Of a stretch of 64,000 bases of DNA, positions 35,342-47,020 are shown piece after piece. The DNA is from Aporrectodea caliginosa. Its lineage: Eukaryota > Annelida > Clitellata > Crassiclitellata > Lumbricidae. The DNA is taken from the NCBI GenBank assembly GCA_020284085.1, contig JACEVL010000103.1, positions 174,001 to 238,000 of the forward strand. The letters run 5' to 3'. Each line of letters starts with the position of its first letter. Positions within the stretch are counted from its first letter, which is position 1. A program made the translations under genes and the position numbers. Under the pieces are notes generated by a model. It had not been told where the DNA came from. It saw nothing but the letters and a program-made list of their open reading frames with translations, and did no database searches.

Positions 35342-36049
35342 CTCATTTGACCTTCGTTTTTCCATAGCGAATATCCAGTATAGGAATGTGAATATAAAAC
35401 CAACGTGATGTGATTGACATTTTGACGCACTTCTCAGCCGTGGAACCGGATTATTGTGACAGACTAGCACTCAACGACCTCCTCCTAATAACGGATATAG
35501 CACTAACACATAAACGTAAAGATATTCCGTAAAAAAGTACGTACCGATCAGTTAATAAATCATAAACCTAAGAGACGAAATTCTACCAAAATAATTGATA
35601 AGATCAACAATCTCAAAACAGTTGAAATGGCCGTTAATAATGTTTACCTGAGGTCAGTCCATAGACCAATATGCAGCTGATCCCCCCCTCCGGTGAGGGA
35701 TTCATTCAAGCCTCAAGGAGAACCATTGCACGTGTAGTCCATAGACCAATATGTATCCTTCTTAGATAATCTATATTATATGTATAATAAATATATATAT
35801 ATATATATATTATATCTATGGTAGACTGACAAGGACCTATAGATTCCGTGATCTATGTATATCCGCAAGGACCTAGATTCCTTGGAATCATAGAGCGTTA
35901 ATAATATATCTCATTGCTTGGAATAGAGAGGTATGGCAGCGTCTGATCATCTAGCGCAATTATCTTAACTCAGCTGTTGAGTTTAGTCACGCTCGATGTG
36001 GTGCAGTTTAAAAACGTAAAATTCGTACTTTCGACACAAATACCAACAT

Positions 36050-36535
36050 CTGGGGCGACTAGATCGAGTTCTACGCTCGGCTGCTCGGCTTATTGGACGG
36101 CTTTCTAAGTACTCTCCTGTCTCTGCATACATGCGTGATGTGTTGCATTGGCTGCCTGTGTCTCAGCGTATCTCATATCGCATTGCTGCTCTTGTTTCTC
36201 GTTGTGTTCTTGGCTGCGCTCCATTTTACTTGCGTGATCTTTGCCGCCCAGTGTCTGATGTTCCAGCGCGTCGGGTGCTTCGCTCTGCGACGAGGGGTGA
36301 GTTCCTTGTTCCACGGACTCGCTTGGCTATTAGGCAGCGCCGTGCTTTCTCGGTTGTTGGCCCTTCCATTTGGAATGACCTACCACTTAAGCTCCGTTTT
36401 TTACTTGTAAGCCATCCGACAGGGTTCTACAAGTCCCTCAAGTCTTGTTTCTTTAGTCGTGGCTGGGCCGGGAGCGCTCCTGAGTAGTTTCTTGAAGGGG
36501 CGCTATATAAATGCTCTGAATGAATGAATGAATGA
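36050..36535 (+). mobile_element. LINE 3' fragment with (GAAT)n tail
   Basis: The frame reads LHWLPVSQRISYRIAALVSR and FSVVGPSIWNDLPL, then stops. The 3' end GCGCTATATAAATGCTCTGA is followed by GAAT repeats, the usual tail of this type. Confidence 0.85.
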
Positions 36536-37209
36536 ATCTGATATTTCAAATGCGTGCTTGCAGTTCGACGCTTAATGGATAGCCCATAATAATTATGTGA
36601 GGCGCTTGCAACGAATTCCACCTTGGACCAATGTCAAACCAACTTGACGTGATTAACGTTTTCACGTAGGTCTCAGTCACCTCGTGTTACTTTTAATGTC
36701 GCTTTAGTTCCTGGTACACTTCGATCTTGTCTTTGGCCAACGTTTATTCACAGTTGGTTGTCCCTCCAATGCCTCCATCTGACATTCATCACCTCTTCAT
36801 GTTCAACTCCCTTAGTGAGACTGCCTTCAGCTCTAAACTGCAAACTTACCTCTGCCAAACTTTAAACGGAATACCCAACGCCTACATATTTTTGTTTTCT
36901 TGTAATCGCATTGCGTTCTGACAATGTGTTATGAATAAACAAAGATTCTATTCTATTCTAGTCTACATATGGCTTTTAATCATTGCCCGGTTTCACTGTG
37001 GACTGCTGAACTTTGTACGGACGGCATTATCAAATTACAGTTCATGCAAAGAATACATCCAAAAAAGTTGTATTGTCTTGTATTTCTAGTTTGGGTTCTT
37101 TTCAACTGTTAAATGGCAACCAGGCTTATGCAGCAACTTTCCATTTAATTTAGTTTCCCTTTCATAGATTACGTTTTTGCATGTATTGTTTGCATGAACT
37201 GTTGAGAGA

Positions 37210-37440
37210 CATATTCCACATGACTACTCCACATGTTTTTATATCCTGCCATGCTTGCGCCACCATGACCTCATCCTCAGCACGTACAAAACTGGCTCGT
37301 GACACCTTGCTTTCAACGTTAATGTTTGCAAAGCCAAACACATAACAGTTTCCCTCAGGGTAGGAGAGCAACAATTTCAAAGGAGACAATACAAACCAAC
37401 CTTGAGCAGCGTAATCTGTTTGGACGTCGAAGTAGGGCTG
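37210..37440 (-). other. Possible coding exon, second copy of the 181-440 repeat
   Basis: The minus strand is open through PYFDVQTDYAAQGWFVL, then SYPEGNCYVFGFANINVE, then FVRAEDEVMVAQAWQDIK. The wording looks like a real globular domain, but I do not recognise it. A third, partial match (TGTTTGCAAGGCCAAACACG, then TTTCCCTCAG) lies at about 37602-37652. It could be an exon of an unknown gene or a transposon fragment. Confidence 0.35.
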
Positions 37441-37684
37441 TGTTTCTTAACGCAGATTTTACCAGTCTATACTGTGCCCATTCAAGGGCAGAAATCAATT
37501 AATTAAACGTCAATAATTTTTATTACTAGTATTCTAAATATGCAAACTTCCAAAGCGATATCATTAAACTACTATTGACAGTATACATGCAGGGTATAAG
37601 AATGTTTGCAAGGCCAAACACGTATTGTATGCCTAATGATTTCCCTCAGCTAGCCACAAGAACAGCAGTCCTGTTATTAAGCCT

Positions 37685-37870
37685 ACACTCCAGATAACGG
37701 CTACTGCTGGCTTTCATCGTTATTAATTAGTTTTAAATCCTTTGCATTGACTTGGCCATTATACTTCTTTTCATCGTCTCGCAACTCCTTCCACCCTGCA
37801 CCGATAACTTTCGTCTGCTTTGCTTCTTGTCGCAAACGATTTAGTTTTTTTAATTCCAAAGTTTAACGTC
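37685..37870 (-). other. Weak coding-like stretch
   Basis: On the minus strand about 50 residues are open, including LKKLNRLRQEAKQTKVIGAG and WKELRDDEKKYNGQ, before a stop near 37700. No splice border or family is convincing. Listed so that it can be compared with transcripts. Confidence 0.25.
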
Positions 37871-38307
37871 GTCATGTGATCCTTGCTGATTGGACCCTTT
37901 ACCTGAATTATCTCGTCTGAGATAATTGGCAATGCCAATGCTTTGATATCAAGTGTGGTTGCCCATCTGTTCATTCTAGGGACTGCTCTTCAATGTCACG
38001 AGAGGCAACTCCTTCAAACCCAGCCGAGCAGAACCAACTCCGACAGGCACATTCATTCAACCCACATTGGGCCCATGCTTGCCACTGGTTGCTACAATTC
38101 GGGACAACTGTCGGTCCAATCAACACGGATGTCTGAAACCTGCTGTCAGTCATTCACCCAATCTGATCCACCTTCCATAGCGCCATTGCAGCAATTGCAT
38201 AGTTTGCTTTAATAATGATAAAACACTGCTGGACAATAGTGAAATCATTAAATCCACTGATGCTGCACTTCTGAAAGTCAGAGAGAGACTCTTCTGTTCA
38301 GATTCTG

Positions 38308-41300
38308 TCACTTGGTTGTTGCCTTGTTTGCTAAGCCGGCTTTCATTTGATAGAAAATGCCATCGCCAGATGTCGCTTGCTACAAAACACCAAAAAATAA
38401 CAAACAAATAAGATCAACAAATTAGATAAGCAAAGGTTAAATAAGTAAATAACAGAAGAGAAATAAACAAGACAAGGTTCTAACCCATTTATGATAACTC
38501 ATTTATGGCAAGCGTCTATCGACAACTGTCATCTATCAACAACTTGTATTCATTCAGAGGACTCGTATAGCTCCCTGCTTAGATATCTACTCAGAGGCGC
38601 AAACAAACACAGTGCTTTATAAAAGGTGCTATGTAAATTGCTAGATACATACGTTACACATACATGACAGCAGTAATCCAACAATCAAGCAAACCAGCAG
38701 AGTTGTGAGTAACATGGTTGGTAAGCAAAGCCCAGAATGAAATGACATGAGCATCTAAGCAAAACAAACACATCTTCACCGGAAAAATTCTGACCATTGT
38801 GAGGTTCTTAAAAAGCACTATGTACAGTAATAGCCTGATATGCATAATTTTATAGTCAGAGCCCTAAATTTAACTTCACCACTGCTCTTAATCTGGTAGT
38901 GCTAGTCCTAAGCCTGGAGAAAGGCGCCATCAACAGCCCTGGCAGCCATTAGATGTCGTTAAACACTAATTTTGTGCTATGAAGCTCCAGCATAATTGCA
39001 ACATGTGTAAATGACATAATTTTCTTAAGTTCACATAAACATGGGATTCGTGTCCCGACCATGTTACATCAGAAATTGTTTTCTACTGAAGCACGTTATA
39101 AGGAGGCTATGTATTAGTACCGTAATGAAATATAATGCATTATCGATTGCTTCTCATCCAAAGCCTGGAGATGACAAGACCGGAAGTTGGACACTGAGAT
39201 CTGATAACCTGGAACCAAACTGAGCCAAGGTGTTGGTTACTTTCAGTCGAAACTGACCTTGTTAATTTCTGCATGGCGCTTCTTCGACACAATCTCCTCT
39301 AAGATTTCTCCATGTCCTCGAACCAATCTACAATAGGATTGTAATGGAACATTTATATAGCACTGTTATACAGACCAAACATATCAGAGGTGCTCAATGT
39401 ACTTATTAATTAACACCTTTTATTGTCTTTATGTGTCTTACACACAAAGGCACACACAAGTCAAGCATCACGCAAGTCTGTGTCCAGGACATTGGTCCAC
39501 TGAAGCAGAGAGTGGTGGATAAACAAACAGAAAGGAAAGTCCTGAGTTGCGAATGAAATGACACTTTTAGAGACTGACCTTAAATTTAATATGTATGCAG
39601 TCCTACGTGCATGCATGTGTGTGTGTGGGTATGTATCAAGATACCTAAAATAACATCCTATAATCACCTCAGAATTCCTTGCTGCACACAAGGTCATCCA
39701 ACTGATCTGAACAATTATGTTTTGAGGTAGGTAAAAAGTGTTAGTGGAGGCAAAGGCAAGAGTACGTAAGAGCAATGGAAGACTGTTCCTAGAGGACGGT
39801 CCAACACATGAGAAGGTACAGAGTTGAAGCTCAGAAGAGTGACTTCTGCACATCCCTCAAATTGAAGCGCAGAAGAGTGGCTTCTGTATATCCCCACATG
39901 CAGCAGATTGCAACAACGGCGGACATGGCCAGCTCGGGAATGGAACAGACAATGGAACATGCTGAGGCAGTGATAGTCTAGGCTTGGAATTTCAAAAGGG
40001 CTCTAGAAATCACTGTTAGAAGCAAATCATGTAACAATTTGCTAACCGGTGTTTCTAGACTAATTTGACCCTGCTGAAAACGAAAATCGCGGTTAGCAAC
40101 CTGGATTTTGAGCGGTTGCATGGGAAAACAAGATGGCGGCCAAAATCGTGGCCAATAGCTTCAAACTGCTATAAGTGAAGTTTTGTATGTGATGGAAACA
40201 TGATTTTAGAGTCTAAATTAACATCTTCAGGGTCAAGGAATGTGATGGAACTAAAAACACACAAGTAGCTCTGCCGGAAAACCAAAATGGCGGACAAAAT
40301 GGCGGTCATTATCTTCAAATGGCTATAAGTGAAGTATTGTATGTGATGAAAACCTGATTTTAAAGTCTAAATTAACATTTTCAGGGTCAAACAATGCGAT
40401 GGAACTAAAGACAAATATGTAGCACTGCCAGAAAACCAATATGGCGGACAAAATGGCGGCCATAATCTTAAGATGACTATAATTGAAGTCATGTATGTGA
40501 TGGAAACCTGATTTTAGAGTCTAAATTAACATTGTCAGGGTCAAGGAATGCGATGGAACTAAAAACACATATGTAGTAGCGTCAGGAAACCAAAATGGCG
40601 GACAAAATGGCGGCCATTATCTTCAAACATAGGCTGTAAGTGAAGCATTGTATGTGATGGAAACATAATTTTAGAGTCTACATTAAAAATTTTGGGGTTA
40701 AGGAATACGATGGAACTAAAGACACATATGTAGCCCTTTCAGGAAACCAAAATGGCGGACAAAATGGCGGCCAGTCTGATTTTAGAGTGTGAAATAACAT
40801 TTTGACGACAGAATATTGCTTTTATTGTACCATAACGTTTTTATTATTGAGGATAGAGAGCAATTCTTTTTTCTAATTATTAATCTGCATAATTTATTTC
40901 AACCATAATAGTAATTAAATCACCAGATGCGATCGTTCGAATTATCGCAAGTCTCTCACCATCTGCATTGCGGAGATGCACTTGTTGCCAAAAGAATTTG
41001 AGGATGACTTCCGTGACGGAGATTTCGTTGTTTAGAACAGCTATAGAAGGTTCAATCAATTTTATGCAGACCATGCAAAAGAATGGCTAGTTAGCACCTG
41101 TAAGGAGGCTGGTGGGATAACTGGCCTAGCAAACGACAATAATATACTTCATCAATGGGCACTGTCATTCCATTTGTGTTCTCATATCCAGGGAAACCAT
41201 GGATTTGTTTGACGTACCGCATCCTAGTGAAACTTACAAAGAAATTACTCTCTCGACAGAAATGGGACGAAAATGATGAAGAATCACTGCTTTGTCTGTT

Positions 41301-44300
41301 CAACAAAACGATAGCATTGCATAAAAAACACTACTTCGGAATGCAGTAACAAAAGACGTTGCAATATCAGCAATGCTTGATTCACTTCTTAATGCAAAGA
41401 AACATGGACATGATAAAGTCACAAAAAAATTTAATGATAGACTTTGTGGCAATGACACTGGAACTGTGCATGTAAATTTCAATGACCCCTTGAAGAAGAG
41501 CAATGCTCCTACATTTATCGACTTGTACTAGAAGTGTTCTTCAACCAAGAAAAGGAACACCAATAAAACTGTAAAGGGAGATCGCGATATCATGCAGCGA
41601 CTCGTCACAGCATATGAAGACGATCGTTCCGTGGATCTTGCAACGGCACTGTGCCATGAACTTGTCTCAAAACCAATGGCTTTGACATATGGTGAAGGCA
41701 ATATGAGAACGTTTGATAAGGCCTCGATGAAGAGTAGCATGTCCGGGTCAGCATTTCCCTTACAGATCTCGAGGCAACACATTTAATTATTGATGAACCA
41801 GCAATGGCACTAGCAAAGCAATAGGGAAACCTGTGAAAGCAAAGACATTTTGGTGACCTGGCGGATACAATGGCTACACATTTGAAGAAACTTTCAATTG
41901 GCTACAAGAGAGACGATATATTGTCTTCAATCGATACTAGGCATTCAATGGCATTGTCAGTAAAAAGTGGAACCAGACAGAAGCGGTGTAAGACATTACG
42001 ACCAATCCGTCATTGCATACAGTGCCGAAGCGTTCCTTTGCCGGGAAATTGGCTGAATTTTCTTGATATGCCTGAAAACAAGGCTGATCTAGCAGCATTA
42101 CCATCCGTTCAGCGCCTCTCAGCAGTCACATATGGCGATATAGATGCAGTTGTTGCTGATGGTTTCATGGACGAAGATAAGGCATTGTCTACTGCCGGAT
42201 CTTATGTGTCTACCTCGGCAGCAACACACGAAGCTGATACCAGAATAATTGTGCATGCTTTCCAGACATGTACCTCAAAGCCATAGTCGTTTGCGCATGG
42301 GATACCGACGTGATTCTGCTGTTGCTGCATCACTATCAACGCTTCAAATGTGATGAGGTGTGGGTGATGGCAGGAACATCAGCAAAGTGGACGTTCATTC
42401 CAATTCACACAATTGCTCTAAGTATGGAGGATCAAATAAGGAAAAATATATTGGCTTTTCATGCCATATAAGCTTAATAACTGGATGTTGTCCATTTCGA
42501 ATGTTACAGTCTGTTATAATAGTAATAGGTAACCGTTTTCATCGGCGCGGTCTCAAACGTGTATACCGTGTATGCAAAAATAAGGTAAACATCATGGCCG
42601 CCTCAGATTGTAATAAAATAAAATAGAATCTAGACATATAGAGTGCTACGAATTCTCACAGCTAAAGTGCTGAACTGTTAAAGTAACTAAGTCAGAGTAA
42701 CGGACATATGCTGTGAGAATTGGCCACACCAATTTTTTGCGACAGACCAACGATACACCATGTTTACGCGACACACTGCCGGTCGATTCCAGACTGGCCG
42801 CCATTTTGTCCACCATTTTGGTTTCCTGGTAGTGCTACATTATGTGTCTTTAGTTCCATCGCATTCCTTGAACCCGAAAATGTAAATTTAGACTCTAAAA
42901 TCAGGTTACTATCACATACAATACCTCACTTATAGCAATTTGAAGATAATGGCCGCCATTTTGTCCGCCATTTTGGTTTCCTGAAAGGGCTACATATGTG
43001 TCTTTAGTTCCATCGTATTCCTTAACCCCAAAATTTTTAATTTAGACTCTAAAATTATGTTTCCATCACATACAATGCTTCACTTACAGCCTATATTTGA
43101 AGATAATGGCCGCCATTTTGTCCGCCATTTTGGTTTCCTGACGCTACTACATATGTGTGTTTAGTTCCATCGCATTCCTTGACCCCGACAATGTAATTTA
43201 GACTCTAAAATCAGGTTTCCATCACATACATGTACATGACTTCAATTATAGTCATCTGAAGATTATGGCCGCCATTTTGTCCGCCATTTTGTCCGCCATA
43301 TTGGTTTTCTGGCAGTGCTACATATTTGTCTTTAGTTCCATCGCATTGTTTGACCCTGAAAATGTTAATTTAGACTTTAAAATAAGGTTTTCATCACATA
43401 CAATACTTCACTTATAGCCATTTGAAGATAATGACCGCCATTTTGTCCGCCATTTTGGTTTTCCGGCAGAGCTACTTGTGTGTTTTTAGTTCCATCACAT
43501 TCCTTGACCCTGAAGATGTTAATTTAGACTCTAAAATCATGTTTCCATCACATACAAAACTTCACTTATAGCAGTTTGAAGCTATTGGCCACCATTTTGG
43601 CCGCCATCTTGTTTTCCCATGCAACCGCTCAAAATCCAGGTTGCTAACCGCGATTTTCGTTTTCAGCAGGGTCAAATTAGTCTAGAAACACCGGTTAGCA
43701 AATTGTTACATGATTTGCTTCTAACAGTGTCATTTTGAGATTCCAAGCCTAGACTATGACAACAAACGAGGCATGTTCCAATGTCAGCTACTGTAACTCA
43801 AGCACAGCCAACAAGTGTGCATGAATTGATTATTTGTAATAAACATGGAGAAAACATAAGTGAAAGATGAGATTTCAGAACCTGTTTCTTCCTGTCTCTG
43901 GATCGAATACATGTCGTATCGTATTCCGTTCCTTCTCCCATTGCTCTTTTGTCATCGGCACCATCACTCGCTCGTTACTTGGCCCAACCTCAGCGACTAC
44001 AGAATACATAAACAAGAACTTCTGTTAACCAATGCAACTTCACCAAGCCTATTCTGACATAACATGGACAATGACCCCAGACAGCCACATAACTGGGCAA
44101 ACAGCAGGCACGCATTGTGTCACTTATGGACCTAATGTACCAAGGAATCCACATATACAGAGGATGGAAACTCATGAAAGTAATTGTATATCCAGTTGCA
44201 TCCTTATCCACAGATGAAAATGGGAACACCTCAGATTGAAATTGCTGACCTCAAGCACAGAATAAATGGCTAATAAACAGCACAACATCTGCAACATCAG

Positions 44301-47020
44301 TTTCAGGTGACCAGGAATCGGTGTCTGATCAACGGACATCTTGTGATCTATGCAATAAGAAAACATTCAACGGAAACTCCTTATATTAATGGAAGCCAAA
44401 TCAATATTCAAAGGATATGCCTTATAAACTCTTCCACCTTTGCTTTTCTCAAAACCTTTTTCTTCTCTTTGGCCTTGCGCACTGGGAGCGCCTCTGAATG
44501 GTTCACCCTATGAGAGGTGCTTTATAAATGTTTGAATACAATACAATACAATACAATAATAAACAGGTAAATTGAATTAAACACAAGGCAAAATGATATG
44601 AATAAAATACCTCGTTCAGGTTTCTTTGACTCAGAAATTCCAGCAGAAGAAGTTGAAGGCATCGGACCAAAACACTCAGGTGAAGAGTGGCGGCTCCTCT
44701 TACTTTTGTGCTTCTTGCTCTTCTTGTGTTCTTTCTTCGCTTTCTTTTTCTTCGCTTTCTTCTTGTCTTTGCTTTCTGTCGATTTTCGACTAAAATGTTA
44801 ACAGCAGCATGTTATTGAATGTTAGAACTTTCTTTACAAGTTATATTGCGTGACAATAAGTTGAACTGTGCATGCTGTGGTGAAATGTGAATGTATTTTG
44901 CAAATCTTACAACCAATAGCCTTAACTGCTTATAGGCTTTTTGTGCTATCTCAATAAAGATCATAAATAATCTAATCTGAACTAGTAACACCTATAATGT
45001 GATTATCATAAGCCATATGGCATCAGTCGAAGGCTGAATCTAACAAAACTGAATTGCCAAAGCATAATCCATTGGAGAAAACCAGTTGAGACTCATGAGG
45101 AAAATACTTAAAATGGAAGATTTTCACCCTGCAGAGGCATTTGCAACCTGAGCACACAAAATGACAACCAGTCAGAATGGAATGTAACAGACAACAGGAT
45201 CTAATGACGTACACTCATCGTCATTCATCATCCTCAATACAACCTCAAACTCTGAAAATGCCGTTTAAACTATCGTGCTGGAGGAGAATCTGTTTGTCAG
45301 ATTCTTTGTCAGATTCTACGTGCTTGCCATTAGAAACTTCTCCATCTGTTTTGTGCTTAAACAATCTCTTCATACTTATCGAAATCAACAATCAGACTGG
45401 TCTGGAGTACTTACAGAGAAGGTACTACATAATTGTCTAGCTACTTTAAGTGACACAGAAACAAAGAAAGATGCTTCTTCACTAGGAAACTGATTGCCTA
45501 GCTCCAGGACACATCATAATTAACTTCCCTTTATGAAGAATCTATTTAATTAATATCTTTACAGTCAGAAAGTAAGTAGTCTTCATTTGCATCTGACAAA
45601 CACACATGAATTACCTTGTACATTTCTATACAACGATTATATACATTTTTACAATAAACTAAAAGAGCAGATTATAAAGTCACAATTAAATAGTTTTTGT
45701 TAATTTATTTAAGTAATTAATAACAATTAATTACAATGACATTAAATTATAAATTTAAATTGTCTTGACAAATCAGTTAATATTTAAATAATTATTTAAT
45801 TAATTACCTAATATCTTTACATTACATTGAAAATTGTTTTCATACAAATATAAACGTTTAATTAAAGCATTCATTGAGAGTCTTGTAAAGTTTGTAATTC
45901 TGAATCTGATGTGCAGATGCACAAACGACAGTTCACCCACGCCAAGAAAGAGTCAGGCAAAAGTGAACCAGGAGATTTTGACAAATGACTGAAATGATGA
46001 TAACACATCCAGAAGTTGAATGTATAAACAGCACAGCATCTGAATTCATCTAAATGCAACTGGCGCCCTAGCAAAGAGGTCTTGCTGAACCCGAAAAACT
46101 GTTAAACACCATTAGTCGAGATATAACGAGGGAGCCCTTCTTACCGCTTTTTATGCTTACTTGGCTCCTTTTCTCTGCTGCTTACAAATTGTTTCTGTGA
46201 ATCAGAATCTACATCTTCAGCTGTGTTCCTCCTGTTAAATATTCCAAAGCAAAAGAAAAGAATTTGTGAACATGATTCCAATGAAGTAATCTTGACCTTA
46301 TAAATACACTATCAGGCTGTTAGACTTATCATTCACATGATCAACATCATGCCAGATTTCTACTTGGTAATCAGGGCCATGGAAACGCAAGAAGAACAAG
46401 CTTATTTCAAAATCTGAGTCAATCCCAAAGTTCTATAAAACATTCTGTTAGGAACCGTATGACAACGTATAAAGGAGTCAGTGATTAAATCCTGATACCA
46501 GAGGGTGTCATGCTCTTTCTGCACCTCCTCTTTCTGCATCTTCTCATCAGCCTCTCCGATCTCTGGACCGGTCTGACTTCTTTGTCCCACGAGCTAGGAC
46601 CATGATTGCTCCAACTCGATCCTTTGCCATCATTGGGACCTCTTTATGGAATGCCCTTCCCTTCACTTTACGTGAGACTTTCCTTTCTGGATCATTGTCT
46701 TCATCTCTCTCTCTCTCCTTAAAACCTATTTCTTCTCTCGGGGTTCTCGCACTGGGAGTGCTACTGAATGGCCTCGGCTGTGAGCGGCGCTATATAAATT
46801 ATTAATTACATTACATTATAATTATTAATTATATTACATCATATATCATGCAAGATGCTGTAGCCTACACCCGATTTTGTCATTTTAGACAACAAACTTG
46901 AAACCTGTCTGTAGCATAAGGTTCCATATCTGCCGACGAGGATGTAGATGTCGATGACGGACGACTTCTTTTTCTCTTTTCATTGTCCGAGGAACTGCTT
47001 CTGTGTTTTCTTTTACCCAT
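38308..47020 (-). CDS. ARL6IP4: ARL6IP4-like nuclear Ser/Lys-rich protein, 6 exons, 212 aa
   Basis: Exons on the minus strand are 47020-46905, 46231-46145, 44789-44611, 43996-43882, 39327-39258 and 38379-38308. All borders are AG/GT and phases agree (639 bases). The N terminus is MGKRKHRSSSSDNEKRKRSR, then Ser/Thr-rich. Exon 3 is a long Lys-rich run (KKKAKKKKAKKEHKKSKKHK) suited to nuclear targeting. The conserved C-terminal domain spans exons 4-6: MVPMTKEQWEKE, HVFDPETGRNR, then GHGEILEEIVSKKRHAEINK, then QATSGDGIFYQMKAGL. This pattern is the ARL6IP4 (SRp25/SRrp37) signature; the vertebrate protein is a nuclear, speckle-associated factor linked to splicing. The tail after KAGL is a short KATTK-type extension. 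Intron 4 (39328-43881) contains the foldback transposon; intron 3 holds a LINE 3' end. Start chosen because no upstream coding frame continues. Confidence 0.9.
40100..40790 (+). repeat. Left arm array, about 155-bp units with YY1-like sites
   Basis: Units begin near 40128, 40285, 40437, 40590 and 40747, each with CAAAATGGCGGACAAAATGG or a close variant. They continue with a conserved segment that includes GGCTATAAGTGAAG, GTATGTGATGGAAACC and CGATGGAACTAAA. The first unit has CAAGATGGCGGC, an exact YY1 consensus. Confidence 0.85.
41075..42475 (+). pseudogene. Decayed transposon-borne coding region
   Basis: Successive open stretches on the plus strand (about 41091-41349, 41465-41785, 41870-42286 and 42268-42471) are separated by stops and frameshifts. 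Readable pieces include GDRDIMQRLVTAYEDDRSVD, ATHLKKLSIGYKRDDILSS, HEADTRIIVHAFQ, AWDTDVILLLLHHY and WVMAGTSAKW. This series, with EADTR and DTDVxLLL motifs, resembles a widespread uncharacterised protein family found in invertebrate and fish genome repeats. Its position between the inverted arms suggests that it is, or was, carried by the foldback element. Not functional here. Confidence 0.65.
42785..43640 (-). repeat. Right arm array, inverted copy of the left arm
   Basis: The same units in reverse orientation, with GGCCGCCATTTTGTCCGCC near 42795, 42952, 43108, 43267, 43435 and 43598. One unit near 43270-43300 has an extra GTCCGCCATTTT copy, which indicates slippage or unequal exchange. Confidence 0.85.
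44430..44570 (+). mobile_element. LINE 3' end fragment in ARL6IP4-like intron 3
   Basis: About 140 bp closely matching 11455-11580, from CCACCTTTGCTTTTCTCAAA to GCTTTATAAATGTTTGAATA and the ACAAT tail. Same LINE family as the copy at 10940. Confidence 0.8.
46540..46835 (+). mobile_element. LINE 3' fragment in ARL6IP4-like intron 1
   Basis: Contains RSFAIIGTSLWNALPFTLRE and a GCGCTATATAAATTATTAAT end followed by ATTAC repeats. It lies opposite to the host gene between its first two exons. Confidence 0.75.

Larger units (their letters stand above)
34385..36049. other. Upstream region of the ATPase gene
   Basis: Holds the tandem duplication (34510-34830), the TIR element (34832-35341), a duplicated GTCCATAGACCAATATG (35656 and 35737) and a TA-rich stretch (35775-35815). 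No coding exon seen. Confidence 0.5.
39948..43785. mobile_element. Large foldback/TIR transposon in intron 4 of the ARL6IP4-like gene
   Basis: The outer ends are inverted copies: AATGGAACATGC at about 39950 and GCATGTTCC at about 43771. TAGTCTAGGCTTGGAAT follows on the left and its complement on the right at about 43739-43757, and then a long shared stretch ending in CAAGATGGCGGCC. Each arm is about 0.85-1.0 kb and is built from tandem units of about 155 bp, five on the left (40128-40790) and about six on the right (42790-43640). Each unit contains one or two copies of ATGGCGGAC/ATGGCGGCC. The centre (about 40800-42780) holds decayed coding DNA. No clean target duplication was found at the ends. 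Confidence 0.88.
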
